A stretch of 64,000 nucleotides of DNA from Haloactinomyces albus (GCF_031458135.1 NZ_JAVDXW010000001.1:4154001-4218000), one strand, 5' to 3'. Positions 16,608 through 26,290 are shown, numbered from the stretch's first letter. Notes: a model not told the origin generated them from the sequence alone. A program made the numbers and translations.

Positions 16608-17966
16608 ATGTACACAGTCACCAACGCGGCTACAGACGAACTGATTGAAGAGATCCAGAACGCGACCGACGCGGAGGTCCGTGCGGCGATCGATCGGGTG
16701 CACCACGGGTACGCATCGTGGCGACGCCGCTCGGTCGCAGACCGGGCGAAGATCGTGGCACGCGCGGCCGAGCTCTTTGCCGAGCGTGCCGACGAGCTGG
16801 CCGAGATCATGACGCTGGAGATGGGCAAGCGGATCAACGAAGGGCGCGGCGAAGTCGGCGTCGTGGTCGACATCTTCAACTACTACGCGGAGAACGGGCC
16901 GTCGATGCTGGCCGACGAGCCGTTGCCGATCAAGGGGGGTGAGGCGGTCATCCGCAAGGAACCGGTCGGCGCGCTGCTCGGTGTCATGCCGTGGAACTTC
17001 CCCTGCTACCAGGTCGCGCGGTTCGTGGCGCCGAACCTGGTGCTGGGCAACACCATCCTGCTCAAGCACGCCTCGATCTGCCCGCGCTCGGCGGTGGCGA
17101 TCGAGCAGGTGCTGCACGACGCCGGCGTGCCCGAGGACGCCTACGTCAACGTATTCGCCTCCAGCAAGCAGATCCCCGAGATGCTCGCCGATCCGCGGAT
17201 CCAGGGCGTGTCGCTGACCGGCAGTGAGCCCGCCGGAATCTCGGTGGCCGCCGAAGCGGGTAAGAACCTGAAGAAGTCCGTGCTGGAGCTGGGCGGATCG
17301 GATCCGCTGATCGTGCTGGACACCGACGACATGGCCGAGACGGTCAAGGCCACCGCCACCGCCCGGATGCGCAACTGCGGGCAGTCCTGTAACGCGCCCA
17401 AGCGGATGATCGTGATGGACGACATCTACGACGAGTTCGTCGAGCGGCTGACCGAGCGGGTGGCGGAGTACTACGTGCCGGGTGACCCGGCCGATCCGGC
17501 GACGAAGCTGCCGCCGCTGGCGTCGGCCGCCGCGGCCGACGAGGTGGCCGGGCAGATCGAGACCGCCGTCCGGCAGGGTGCGACGCTGCGCACCGGCGGG
17601 CACCGCATCACCCCCGGGGCCTACGTGGCGGCCACCGTGCTGACCGATGTGACCCAGGAGATGGACGCCTACCGCGAGGAGATCTTCGGCCCGGTCGTGC
17701 TGGTGTTCCGCGCGGAGAGCGAGGAGCACGCGATCGCGATCGCCAACGACTCGCCGTTCGGACTGGGCGCCAGCGTGTACGGCACCGACAGGGAGCGGGC
17801 CAGGCGCGTGGCCGAGCAGATCGAGGCGGGCATGGTGTACCTGAACAGCTCCGGTGGCTCGCAGGCCGATCTGCCGTTCGGGGGCATCAAGCGTTCCGGC
17901 ATCGGCCGGGAACTCGGTCCGCTCGGCATCGAGGAATTCATGAACAAGAAATCCATCCGACTGTAG
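16608..17966 (+). CDS. Aldehyde dehydrogenase, succinate-semialdehyde dehydrogenase type
   Basis: A 452-residue NAD(P)-dependent ALDH. The cofactor and proton-relay motifs are VMPWNFPCYQ, ELGGSDPLIV (general base Glu) and NCGQSCNAPKR with the catalytic Cys. The C-terminal part PFGGIKRSGIGRELG fits the GabD/SSADH branch. GGAGG lies 11 bases before the chosen ATG. It is monocistronic, ending in a strong hairpin shared with the convergent O-demethylase. It may oxidise succinate semialdehyde or an aromatic aldehyde feeding the neighbouring pathway; the latter is inference. Confidence 0.88.
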   Translation: MYTVTNAATDELIEEIQNATDAEVRAAIDRVHHGYASWRRRSVADRAKIVARAAELFAERADELAEIMTLEMGKRINEGRGEVGVVVDIFNYYAENGPSMLADEPLPIKGGEAVIRKEPVGALLGVMPWNFPCYQVARFVAPNLVLGNTILLKHASICPRSAVAIEQVLHDAGVPEDAYVNVFASSKQIPEMLADPRIQGVSLTGSEPAGISVAAEAGKNLKKSVLELGGSDPLIVLDTDDMAETVKATATARMRNCGQSCNAPKRMIVMDDIYDEFVERLTERVAEYYVPGDPADPATKLPPLASAAAADEVAGQIETAVRQGATLRTGGHRITPGAYVAATVLTDVTQEMDAYREEIFGPVVLVFRAESEEHAIAIANDSPFGLGASVYGTDRERARRVAEQIEAGMVYLNSSGGSQADLPFGGIKRSGIGRELGPLGIEEFMNKKSIRL

Positions 17967-18019
17967 CCCGACGCCATGGCGACGGCGACCGGCCTTACTG
18001 CTTTCGAGGCGTACTGCCT

Positions 18020-18050
18020 GCCGGGTGGCGGGATCATCCCGCCACCCGGC
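18020..18050. terminator. Bidirectional terminator hairpin
   Basis: Perfect 15-base arms GCCGGGTGGCGGGAT (18020-18034) and ATCCCGCCACCCGGC (18036-18050) flank a single base. It lies between the convergent aldehyde dehydrogenase and O-demethylase genes. Confidence 0.85.
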
Positions 18051-18105
18051 CATGAGGTGCTGCCCCGCCACGGCAGACCACTGCTCGGAATACGCCTGGT
18101 CGATG

Positions 18106-19686
<1,581 letters not shown>

Positions 19687-20382
19687 TTATAGTCCGTATT
19701 CCTGTGCGGTCAGGTATTGCACGCCGAGTTCGGCGAGTTTGGTGCGCAGGTTGTAGCGGTCGAGGCCGAGTTCTCCGTTGCGGAAGGCCTCTCGGGTGGC
19801 TTGTTCCTTGTCGACGCGGGCCTGGGAAGCTTCGAGTGCGTGGTCGATGCTCTGGCGGGGGACGACCATGACGCCGTCGTCGTCGGCGAGGACGGCATCA
19901 CCGGGCCGGACGAGTTGCCCGCCGAGGGTGATGGGCACGTTGACCGAGCCCGGCGTGGCCTTGACGGTGCCCTGCGCGCTGACCGCGGCCGACCAGACGG
20001 GAAAGCCCATCTCGTGCAGATCGGTCACGTCGCGCACGCCGCTGGTGGTGACGAGTCCGCGCACATCGCGCACCTGCAGGGCGGTGGCGAACAGCTCTCC
20101 GAACAGTCCGTCGGTGCAGGGCGAGGTCGTGGTCACGACGAGCACGTCGCCGGGGCGGCATTGTTCGATCGCGGCGTGGATCATGAGGTTGTCGCCGGGC
20201 CAGCACAGCACCGTGACGGCGGTGCCGCCGATGCGTGAGCCGAGGTGTGTCGGACGTAGCCGCGAGTCGAGGAATCCGGTGCGGCCCAGTGCTTCGTGCA
20301 CGGTGGCGACGCCGTACTCGGAAAGCTTGGTGACCTTGTCGAGCTCGGCGCGGGGCGGGTCGGTGACGATGACGTTGTTCAT
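19687..20382 (-). CDS. 4-carboxy-4-hydroxy-2-oxoadipate aldolase, RraA-like (LigK/GalC-like)
   Basis: A 231-residue protein of the RraA-like/class II HMG-CHA aldolase family. Visible are GTAVTVLCWPGDNLMIHAA, the conserved GLFGELFATAL, and GLVTTSGVRDV, which carries the Arg-Asp pair used for substrate and metal binding. These enzymes split 4-carboxy-4-hydroxy-2-oxoadipate into pyruvate and oxaloacetate, the last step of gallate and protocatechuate 4,5-cleavage pathways. Its ATG overlaps the stop of the GalB-like hydratase by four bases, so the last two pathway steps are translationally coupled. Plain RraA is unlikely in this context. Confidence 0.85.
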   Translation of the reverse strand: MNNVIVTDPPRAELDKVTKLSEYGVATVHEALGRTGFLDSRLRPTHLGSRIGGTAVTVLCWPGDNLMIHAAIEQCRPGDVLVVTTTSPCTDGLFGELFATALQVRDVRGLVTTSGVRDVTDLHEMGFPVWSAAVSAQGTVKATPGSVNVPITLGGQLVRPGDAVLADDDGVMVVPRQSIDHALEASQARVDKEQATREAFRNGELGLDRYNLRTKLAELGVQYLTAQEYGL

Positions 20383-21101
20383 TTCAGCACCTCTGTGACC
20401 TGGGGGTAGAGTCGCATGTAGGCCTCGCCCATGGTGTTGTGCGGCAGGCCGAGGTTGGGGCCTGCGTTGCGCTTGAGCTGCACGCCGCGCCGTTTGGCGA
20501 GGTCGGTGTAGTACTCCCACATGTGTTGCTGCGCGGGCAGGCACTCCATCGTCGTGCGTTTGGTGTCGAACACCGAGGTGATGTCGAGCAGCACGTCCGG
20601 TTTGAAGTCGCACTGTTCGGGCTGGTGCGGTTCGAAGAAGAACACCGGTGGCGCGCCCAGCGGTTCGCCCGGTGCGTCGTAGCCGATGGCCTGGGCGAGC
20701 ACGCGGGCTTGCAGTGCCATGCGCGCGGCCGCGGGGTGGTCCTGGTTGTAGGGGTCTTCCAGCGGGTGGGTCAGTACGACGGCGGGATCGATCTCTCGGT
20801 ACACCCGCACGATCCGGTCGACCAGCTCCTGGCTCTCCTGCAACGGGTAGTCGCCGGCGTCGAGGAACTCGATCTCCGCGCCCAGCACATCGGCGGCGCT
20901 GGTCGCTTCGGCACGCCGGAGCTCTTTGATCTCCTCGAGATTTTTGCCCTCGCGCCACGCCTTGGCCGACTCGCCGCGTTCGCCGTAGGTCAGGCACAGC
21001 ACCTTCGCCCGATCACCGCGGGCGGTGGCCAGTGCGATGGCCCCGGCGGCCCGCCAGACGAAGTCGCCCGCATGGGCGCTGATCACGAGTAACGAACTCA
21101 T
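20379..21101 (-). CDS. 4-oxalomesaconate hydratase, GalB-like (PIG-L family)
   Basis: A 240-residue PIG-L/LmbE-fold zinc enzyme. The N-terminal metal motif reads SAHAGDFVWRAAGAIA, the variant seen in GalB of Pseudomonas rather than the AHPDD of deacetylases. Further motifs are CLTYGERGES and LTHPLEDPYNQDH. GalB hydrates 4-oxalomesaconate to 4-carboxy-4-hydroxy-2-oxoadipate. It is first in a two-gene operon with the aldolase and is divergent from the metF-like operon. The match to GalB is judged from motif and context; LigJ is an unrelated fold with the same reaction. Confidence 0.85.
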   Translation of the reverse strand: MSSLLVISAHAGDFVWRAAGAIALATARGDRAKVLCLTYGERGESAKAWREGKNLEEIKELRRAEATSAADVLGAEIEFLDAGDYPLQESQELVDRIVRVYREIDPAVVLTHPLEDPYNQDHPAAARMALQARVLAQAIGYDAPGEPLGAPPVFFFEPHQPEQCDFKPDVLLDITSVFDTKRTTMECLPAQQHMWEYYTDLAKRRGVQLKRNAGPNLGLPHNTMGEAYMRLYPQVTEVLK

Positions 21102-21197
21102 CCCGGCATCTCCTTCGAAGTCCTCGGCCGTCCTGAAGGACAGTAGGAGAAGCCGGCCCGGATCGGGACGTCGCCGAGACCGGTCTGCTCTACGTCA

Positions 21198-21225
21198 TTC
21201 GACTCAGTGCGGTTGTTCGACTCAG
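21198..21225. promoter_or_regulatory. Direct repeat in the galB-like/metF-like divergent promoter
   Basis: TTCGACTCAG occurs at 21198-21207 and again at 21216-21225, 18 bases apart, in the 253-base region between the two divergent operons. It is a candidate activator or repressor site co-ordinating both operons. No regulator gene lies inside the cluster. Confidence 0.4.
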
Positions 21226-21354
21226 CGCGCTTGGCGGTATGCCGCCTTCGGCGCCTCGGTCATTTGTCGCGGTCAACTCGGCATCAATGCCGGACGAAAC
21301 ACGATCTCCACTCGGCTCTACTGGTTGTGCTCGCACGAAGACTGAGGAGACGCC

Positions 21355-22239
21355 ATGAGCATCCAGCGTGAGGTTGCCCAAAGCCGGCGCCGACACTCCG
21401 ATCTCGCCGACCTGGTGCGCAACGTCAGTTACGAGGTGATGCCGTTCAAGAGCACCGAGCAGGACGTGCTCGCCGAGGTACCGGTCACGGTGCCGCTGAC
21501 CGTCACGGTCACCGAGGCGAAAGGGATCGATGCGACCCTGAACCTGACAGAGCGTCTGCTGCGGCACGGCTACGGTGTGGCACCGCATCTGCCCGCACGG
21601 CAGTTCGTCGATCAAAGCCATGTCGACGACGTGGTGGCCCGTCTTCGTGAGGCAGGGGGCCGGTCGGTCTTCGTCATCGGCGGGGACGCCTCGGAGCCGG
21701 CGGGCGAGTTTCCGGACGCGTACTCGCTGCTGCAGGCGATGGAGGTGGCCGACCAGCCTTTTGAGGAGGTCGGTATCGGCGGTTACCCGGAGGGGCACGC
21801 GGCCCTCCCGCAGGAGTCGATCGATCTGGCGCTGAAGCAGAAGGCGCCGCTGGCGACCCACGTCACCACGCAGATCTGCTTCGATGCCACCACGACGAGT
21901 TCTTGGGCGGCGGGCATCGCCACCTCGGGCATCGATCTTCCGGTCTCCGTGGGCATGCCGGGCCCGGTGAGCCGCCAGAAGCTGATGCGGATCTCGGCGG
22001 GAATCGGGTTGGGGCAGTCGGCACGGTTCCTGCAGAAGCAACAAAGCCTGCTGTGGCGGTTTCTCCTGCCGGGCGGTTACAACCCGACGAAACTGGCCAA
22101 GCGGCTCGGCACCGTGGTGGGCAACACCACGGGAAACATTCGCGGGCTGCACATCTTCACCTTCAACGAGATACGCAAGACCGAGACCTGGCGGCGGGAA
22201 CTGGTGGCCGCGGTCTCCGACAAGGGCGATCGGTCATGA
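21355..22239 (+). CDS. Methylenetetrahydrofolate reductase (MetF-like)
   Basis: A 294-residue flavin TIM-barrel protein of the MTHFR family. It contains SYEVMPFKSTEQD (active-site Glu region), HLPARQF, VFVIGGDASEP and GIGGYPEGHA. In this context it should run toward oxidation: 5-methyl-THF made by the O-demethylase becomes 5,10-methylene-THF, as metF beside ligM does in Sphingobium. It is the first gene of an operon of seven (metF-, purU-, folD-, ligA-, ligB-like, esterase, isomerase). It differs enough from housekeeping MetF that a catabolic role is likely. Confidence 0.88.
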   Translation: MSIQREVAQSRRRHSDLADLVRNVSYEVMPFKSTEQDVLAEVPVTVPLTVTVTEAKGIDATLNLTERLLRHGYGVAPHLPARQFVDQSHVDDVVARLREAGGRSVFVIGGDASEPAGEFPDAYSLLQAMEVADQPFEEVGIGGYPEGHAALPQESIDLALKQKAPLATHVTTQICFDATTTSSWAAGIATSGIDLPVSVGMPGPVSRQKLMRISAGIGLGQSARFLQKQQSLLWRFLLPGGYNPTKLAKRLGTVVGNTTGNIRGLHIFTFNEIRKTETWRRELVAAVSDKGDRS

Positions 22240-23108
22240 CCGAGCAGAACCACGACCAGGACTGCGGACGCCTCATCGTTCGAGGAGCGGATCGCCCCGG
22301 AATCGTGGCGAACGTATCGGCTGTGCTCACCGAGCACGGGGCCAACATCGTCTCGCTCGATCAATCCTCGAGTGACCCGGCGGGTGGCCGGTTCTTCCAG
22401 CGCACCGTCTTTCATCTCCCGGAGATGCCGGCCAAGCTCGACGAGCTGAACGAGAGCCTGGAAGCCAAGCTGGGTGCGGAGCTGGGGCTGGAATTCGAGC
22501 TTGTCGAGGCGAAGCGACAGAAACGCGTCGCCCTCTTCGTGTCCAGAGCAGATCACTGCCTGCTCGATCTGCTCTGGCGGCAGCGGCGCGGAGAACTGCC
22601 CATGACCATCTCGATGGTGGTGTCCAACCACCCCGATCTCGGCGACGAGGTGCGGCAGTTCGATGTTCCCTTCTTTCACGTGCCGGTGGACAGGGGAAAC
22701 AAGGCGGCCGCCGAGAAGGAGCAGTTGAACCTGCTCAAGGGCAATGTGGACCTGCTCGTCCTGGCGCGTTACATGCAGATCGTTTCCGGCGAATTCCTCG
22801 ACGAGCTGGGCGTTCCGGTCATCAACATCCACCACTCGTTTCTTCCGGCATTCATGGGTGCAGGCCCCTACCAACGAGCGAAGGAACGCGGTGTGAAGCT
22901 GGTCGGCGCGACGGCGCACTACGTGACCGAGGATCTCGACGAGGGACCCATCATCGAGCAGGACGTGATTCGTGTGTCGCACCGGGAATCGGTGCGGGAT
23001 CTGCAGCGCAAGGGCGCGGATGTCGAACGGTTGGTGCTGTCCCGCGCGGTGTCCTGGCACTGCGACGACCGCGTCATCCGCGACGGCACCACGACGGTCG
23101 TTTTCTAG
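22236..23108 (+). CDS. purU: Formyltetrahydrofolate deformylase
   Basis: A 290-residue protein with an N-terminal ACT domain (about 10-90: RGADRPGIVANVSAVLTEHG) and a C-terminal formyltransferase-fold domain. Catalytic residues are visible as N197 and H199 in VINIHHSFLP and D235 in EDLDEGPII. It hydrolyses 10-formyl-THF to formate and THF, regenerating free THF for the O-demethylase. Its ATG overlaps the MetF-like stop by four bases. In the Sphingobium model a formate-THF ligase (LigH) occupies this step; here the irreversible hydrolase replaces it. Confidence 0.93.
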   Translation: MTEQNHDQDCGRLIVRGADRPGIVANVSAVLTEHGANIVSLDQSSSDPAGGRFFQRTVFHLPEMPAKLDELNESLEAKLGAELGLEFELVEAKRQKRVALFVSRADHCLLDLLWRQRRGELPMTISMVVSNHPDLGDEVRQFDVPFFHVPVDRGNKAAAEKEQLNLLKGNVDLLVLARYMQIVSGEFLDELGVPVINIHHSFLPAFMGAGPYQRAKERGVKLVGATAHYVTEDLDEGPIIEQDVIRVSHRESVRDLQRKGADVERLVLSRAVSWHCDDRVIRDGTTTVVF

Positions 23109-23116
23109 GAGAGCCG

Positions 23117-24004
23117 GTGACTGCACGAATTCTGGACGGACGAGCCGTGTCGGCGGAGATGCTCGATCGGGTTCATCGCGAGGTGGCGGAGTTCGTCGAC
23201 GAGTACGATCGAACCCCGACCCTGGTCACAGTCCTGGTGGGGGACGACCCCGCCTCGCATACCTATGTGCGCATGAAGGCCAACCGCTGCGCGAAGGTCG
23301 GTATGCAGTCGCGCCGCATCGAGCTCGACGCGACCATCGACACCGAGACACTGGTGAGCCGGATCCGGGAGCTGTCCGCTGACACAGGTGTCGACGGGAT
23401 CCTGCTGCAGCATCCGGTGCCCGAGCATATCGACGAACGCGCCGCGTTCGAGGCGATCGACCCGAGTAAGGACGTCGACGGGGTCACCCGCACCTCGTTT
23501 GCCGCCATGGCCCTCGACGAGGGCGGTTTCCATTCGGCGACACCGGGCGGAATCATGGCGCTGCTGGACGCCTACGAGGTGCCGCTGGCGGGCAAGAACG
23601 CCGTGGTAGTGGGGCGCAGCCCCATCCTCGGCAAACCCGTGGGCATGCTGCTGTTGGCGCGGGACGCGACCGTCACCTACTGCCACTCCCGAACCGCTGA
23701 CCTCGCCGATCGGCTCGCCGAGGCGGATGTGGTGGTCGCGGCCGTCGGCCGGCCGGGAATGATCCGCGGTGACCGGATCAAACCCGGCGCTGTCGTGGTC
23801 GACGCAGGCTACGCCGACAACACCGGCGACGTGGAATATGCGTCGGCGGCCGAGAAAGCCTCGTTCATCACCCCGGTGCCCGGCGGTGTCGGCCCCATGA
23901 CCATTGCGACTCTGCTCGCGCAGACGGTCGGCGCAGCGCGGGATCGCGAAACTGCGCGCTACGCACGGACAGACAAAACCCGGGGCGGAGAACCTGCTCG
24001 GTGA
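23117..24004 (+). CDS. folD: Bifunctional methylene-THF dehydrogenase/methenyl-THF cyclohydrolase
   Basis: A 295-residue FolD with the catalytic Tyr50 and Lys54 in TYVRMKANRC, DVDG, the Rossmann motif GRSPILGKPVGMLL and PVPGGVGPMT. It oxidises 5,10-methylene-THF to methenyl-THF and hydrolyses that to 10-formyl-THF, linking the MetF-like and PurU steps. The GTG start follows AGGAGAGCCG, nine bases after purU. The C-terminal 20 residues are charged and not conserved. It is almost certainly a pathway-specific second copy, with a housekeeping folD elsewhere in the genome. Confidence 0.93.
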   Translation: MTARILDGRAVSAEMLDRVHREVAEFVDEYDRTPTLVTVLVGDDPASHTYVRMKANRCAKVGMQSRRIELDATIDTETLVSRIRELSADTGVDGILLQHPVPEHIDERAAFEAIDPSKDVDGVTRTSFAAMALDEGGFHSATPGGIMALLDAYEVPLAGKNAVVVGRSPILGKPVGMLLLARDATVTYCHSRTADLADRLAEADVVVAAVGRPGMIRGDRIKPGAVVVDAGYADNTGDVEYASAAEKASFITPVPGGVGPMTIATLLAQTVGAARDRETARYARTDKTRGGEPAR

Positions 24005-24014
24005 GGGAGTGGAA

Positions 24015-24359
24015 ATGACCGAAGCTCGCGACGATTACGTACTCGATTTGGCGCAGAGTCGGCGGGGTTACGCGCTCAACCGGCTGTGCGGCTCGCTGAA
24101 GGACGCCGACAACCGGCGACGGTTCAGCGAGGACGAGGCCGCCTATTGCGATGCCTACAAGCTGTCGCCGGAACAGAAGCAGGCGGTCCTGGAGCGGGAC
24201 TGGACCGCGATGCTGGATCTGGGCGCCTCCATTTTCTACACGTTCAAGTTGGCAATGCTGGACCGGAAGTCGATGCAGTACCTCGGTGGTGTTTTCACCG
24301 GCATGTCGGCCGAGGAATTCGCTTCGACCATGCGCTCGGGAGGGCGGAAATTTGGCTAG
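24015..24359 (+). CDS. ligA: Extradiol dioxygenase small subunit (LigA-like)
   Basis: A 114-residue all-helical protein matching the alpha subunit of protocatechuate 4,5-dioxygenase. It has SRRGYALNRLCGSLKDADNR, then YCDAYKLSPEQKQAVLERDW and the C-terminal GMSAEEFASTMRSGG. It covers the active site of the LigB subunit and helps bind the ring carboxylate. It sits ten bases after folD and overlaps ligB by eight bases, as expected for a stoichiometric complex. It is shorter than Sphingobium LigA (about 139 residues), mostly at the N-terminus. Confidence 0.92.
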   Translation: MTEARDDYVLDLAQSRRGYALNRLCGSLKDADNRRRFSEDEAAYCDAYKLSPEQKQAVLERDWTAMLDLGASIFYTFKLAMLDRKSMQYLGGVFTGMSAEEFASTMRSGGRKFG

Positions 24360-25218
24360 GATCACCTGGGGTCTTGCTACCTCGCACGTGCCGTCCATCG
24401 GCGCGGCGATGGACAACCACAAGACCGAGGACCCCTACTGGAAACCCCTGTTCGACGGCTACGAGACGGCTCGGAAGTGGATGGCCGAGCACCAGCCGGA
24501 CGTGGCGGTGATCGTGTACAACGACCACGCCAACGCCATCGACATGGACCTGGTGCCGTCGTTTGCGATCGGCACGGCCGACTCCTACGACGTCGCCGAT
24601 GAGGGATGGGGTCCTCGCCCGGTGCCGCCGGTGATCGGCGCACCGCAACTGAGCGAGCACATGGTGCGCGAGCTCGTCGACGACTCCTTCGACATCACCA
24701 CGTGCAACCGGCTCGACGTCGATCACGGGCTCACCGTGCCATTGTCGGTGTATTGTCCCGATCCGGGCGATGCCTGGCCGTGCGCCGTGATTCCGGTGCT
24801 GGTCAACGTGATCCAGTACCCGCAACCCACAGCCGCCCGCTGCTATGCGCTGGGGCAGGCGATCGGGCGGGCGATCCGGTCGTTTCCCCAGGACCTGAAG
24901 GTCGCGGTGTTCGGCACGGGAGGCATGTCGCACCAGCTGGCCGGAGCCCGCGCCGGATTGATCAACGAGCGCTTCGACCGCATGTTCCTGGACGCGATCG
25001 AGCACCGTCCCGAGACGCTCACGGCGCTGTCCCGCGAGGACTACATCGCCGAAGCCGGTTCGGAGGGAATCGAGCTGATCATGTGGTTGGTGATGCGCGG
25101 GGCGATGAGCGACAGCATCGCTCGCGTCCACGACACCTACCACGTGCCCGCGTCCAACACCGCGGCGGCGTTGGCGCTGTTCGAGGACCTGGGCGACCGG
25201 GAAGGGGCGATGGCATGA
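24352..25218 (+). CDS. ligB: Extradiol dioxygenase catalytic subunit (LigB-like)
   Basis: A 288-residue class III extradiol dioxygenase. Iron ligands are visible as H12 (TSHVPS), H59 (YNDHAN) and a Glu in GSEGIELIMW (E241 by alignment with LigB E242). The acid-base His194 is in GGMSHQL. Other LigB stretches include DEGWGPRPVPPV and LDVDHGLTVPLS. It starts at TTG, seven bases after GGGAGGG and overlapping the ligA stop. It should cleave protocatechuate, gallate or 3-O-methylgallate at the 4,5 bond. Which ring is preferred cannot be read, but the absence of ligC and ligI nearby favours the gallate type. Confidence 0.93.
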   Translation: MARITWGLATSHVPSIGAAMDNHKTEDPYWKPLFDGYETARKWMAEHQPDVAVIVYNDHANAIDMDLVPSFAIGTADSYDVADEGWGPRPVPPVIGAPQLSEHMVRELVDDSFDITTCNRLDVDHGLTVPLSVYCPDPGDAWPCAVIPVLVNVIQYPQPTAARCYALGQAIGRAIRSFPQDLKVAVFGTGGMSHQLAGARAGLINERFDRMFLDAIEHRPETLTALSREDYIAEAGSEGIELIMWLVMRGAMSDSIARVHDTYHVPASNTAAALALFEDLGDREGAMA

Positions 25219-25922
25219 GTACCTTCGTCCTCCTCCACGGGGCTTGGCACGGTGGATGGGCGTGGCAGCGGGTGGTTCCGTTGCTGCGCGAAGCAGGACA
25301 CGAGGTATACGCCCCGACCTTGACCGGGGTCAGCGACCGCGCACACCTGCTCACCCCGTCGGTCGGGCTGAGCACGCACGTCCAGGACGTCGTGGCGCTC
25401 GTCGAGGCGTATGACCTCCACGATGTCGTGCTGGTCGGACACAGCTATGCGGGGCAGGTCGTCACCGGTGTTGCCGACCGGATTCCCGAGCGAGTCAGCA
25501 AGCGCGTCCACCTCGATGCGTTCGTCGGCGACGACGGAGATGCCGCGATCGATCTGCTGCCCTCCACGGTCGCCGGGCATTACCGGGACTCGGTGTCCGG
25601 GCCCGGGTTCGGTTGGCTCATTCCCGTGCGCTCTTTGACCAAGCTCGGCGTGTCCGAGCAAGCCGACCTGGAATGGCTCACCCCGCGCCTGACCCCGCAC
25701 CCGTGGCTGACCTACACCGAACCCCTGCGGCTTGCCGGAAACCTCGGGGCTGTCCCGGCGGCCTTCGTCGAGTGCACCGACTGGATGCGGGTGTTCCAGC
25801 CGCACGCCGAGAAGGCCGCAGCCCGCGGTTGGCCGGTCCAGCACATCCCGACCGGACACGAAGCCATGGTCACCGCACCCAAGGAGCTGGCGGACGTGCT
25901 GTTGGAGGTACAGGCATCGTGA
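25215..25922 (+). CDS. Alpha/beta hydrolase, probable esterase
   Basis: A 235-residue alpha/beta hydrolase of the EstC/salicylate-esterase-like branch. It has the oxyanion motif LLHGAWHGGWAW, nucleophile GHSYAG and terminal His in PTGHEAM. Its ATG overlaps the ligB stop, so it acts directly on the ring-cleavage product or its precursor. Cleavage of 3-O-methylgallate yields a methyl ester that an alpha/beta hydrolase methylesterase converts to 4-oxalomesaconate in Sphingobium, and I infer that role here. Cleavage of an aromatic ester substrate before ring opening is the main alternative. Confidence 0.85.
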   Translation: MSTFVLLHGAWHGGWAWQRVVPLLREAGHEVYAPTLTGVSDRAHLLTPSVGLSTHVQDVVALVEAYDLHDVVLVGHSYAGQVVTGVADRIPERVSKRVHLDAFVGDDGDAAIDLLPSTVAGHYRDSVSGPGFGWLIPVRSLTKLGVSEQADLEWLTPRLTPHPWLTYTEPLRLAGNLGAVPAAFVECTDWMRVFQPHAEKAAARGWPVQHIPTGHEAMVTAPKELADVLLEVQAS

Positions 25923-25925
25923 GCG

Positions 25926-25958
25926 CGGTGACCGGACCGCCCCGCGGGCCGGTCACCG
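25926..25958 (+). terminator. Hairpin between esterase and isomerase genes
   Basis: Perfect 10-base arms CGGTGACCGG (25926-25935) and CCGGTCACCG (25949-25958) enclose a 13-base loop, four bases after the esterase stop. There is no clear T-run. It may be a partial terminator or an mRNA stabiliser that sets lower expression of the downstream isomerase. Confidence 0.5.
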
Positions 25959-26014
25959 TCGTGCCCACACTGTGATCACCACCGCGCCGAACCGGCCGAG
26001 AACTCGGAGAAACG

Positions 26015-26290
26015 ATGGAATTCCTGGTACGCACCGAAAACCTGCTGCCGCCCGACGTGCCGGACGAGACCCGCGAACAGCTCCGCAGCGGTGAACGAGA
26101 ACGCGCCCGGCAACTGCGCGAGGCCGGAATGCTCAAGCGGCTGTGGCGGGTTCCCGGGCGTAACGCCACCGTCGGGCTTTACGAGGCCGAGGACCCGGCC
26201 GCGCTGCACGAGGCCCTGGCGTCGCTGCCCATGTGGAAGTGGATGGACGTCTCCGTCGAGGTGCTCGCCACGCACCCGCAGGAGAAGTAA
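26015..26290 (+). CDS. Muconolactone delta-isomerase-like protein
   Basis: A 91-residue protein of the muconolactone isomerase family. It begins MEFLVRTENLLPPDVP, continues GERERARQLREAGMLKRLWRVPGRNATVGLYEAED and ends MWKWMDVSVEVLATHPQ. Classical CatC isomerises muconolactone in the beta-ketoadipate pathway, but no catechol genes are present. Relatives act on other ring-cleavage products, so here it may isomerise the diene or enol of the 4,5-cleavage product. The start follows CGGAGAAACG. It is the last gene of the operon, before a strong terminator. Confidence 0.85.
   Translation: MEFLVRTENLLPPDVPDETREQLRSGERERARQLREAGMLKRLWRVPGRNATVGLYEAEDPAALHEALASLPMWKWMDVSVEVLATHPQEK

Noticed and set aside
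15939-18071. Very long open frame on the minus strand (about 710 codons)
   Set aside because: It is antisense to the aldehyde dehydrogenase and the MFS gene, has an Arg/His/Gly-rich unnatural composition and no domain; it is a codon-bias shadow in high-GC DNA.
19687-20382. RraA ribonuclease E inhibitor or SAM demethylmenaquinone methyltransferase
   Set aside because: The fold is shared, but the overlap with a GalB-like hydratase and the Arg-Asp pair indicate the CHA aldolase role.
26015-26290. Evidence of a beta-ketoadipate (catechol) branch
   Set aside because: No catA, catB or pca genes accompany the muconolactone-isomerase-like gene; it belongs to the 4,5-cleavage operon.
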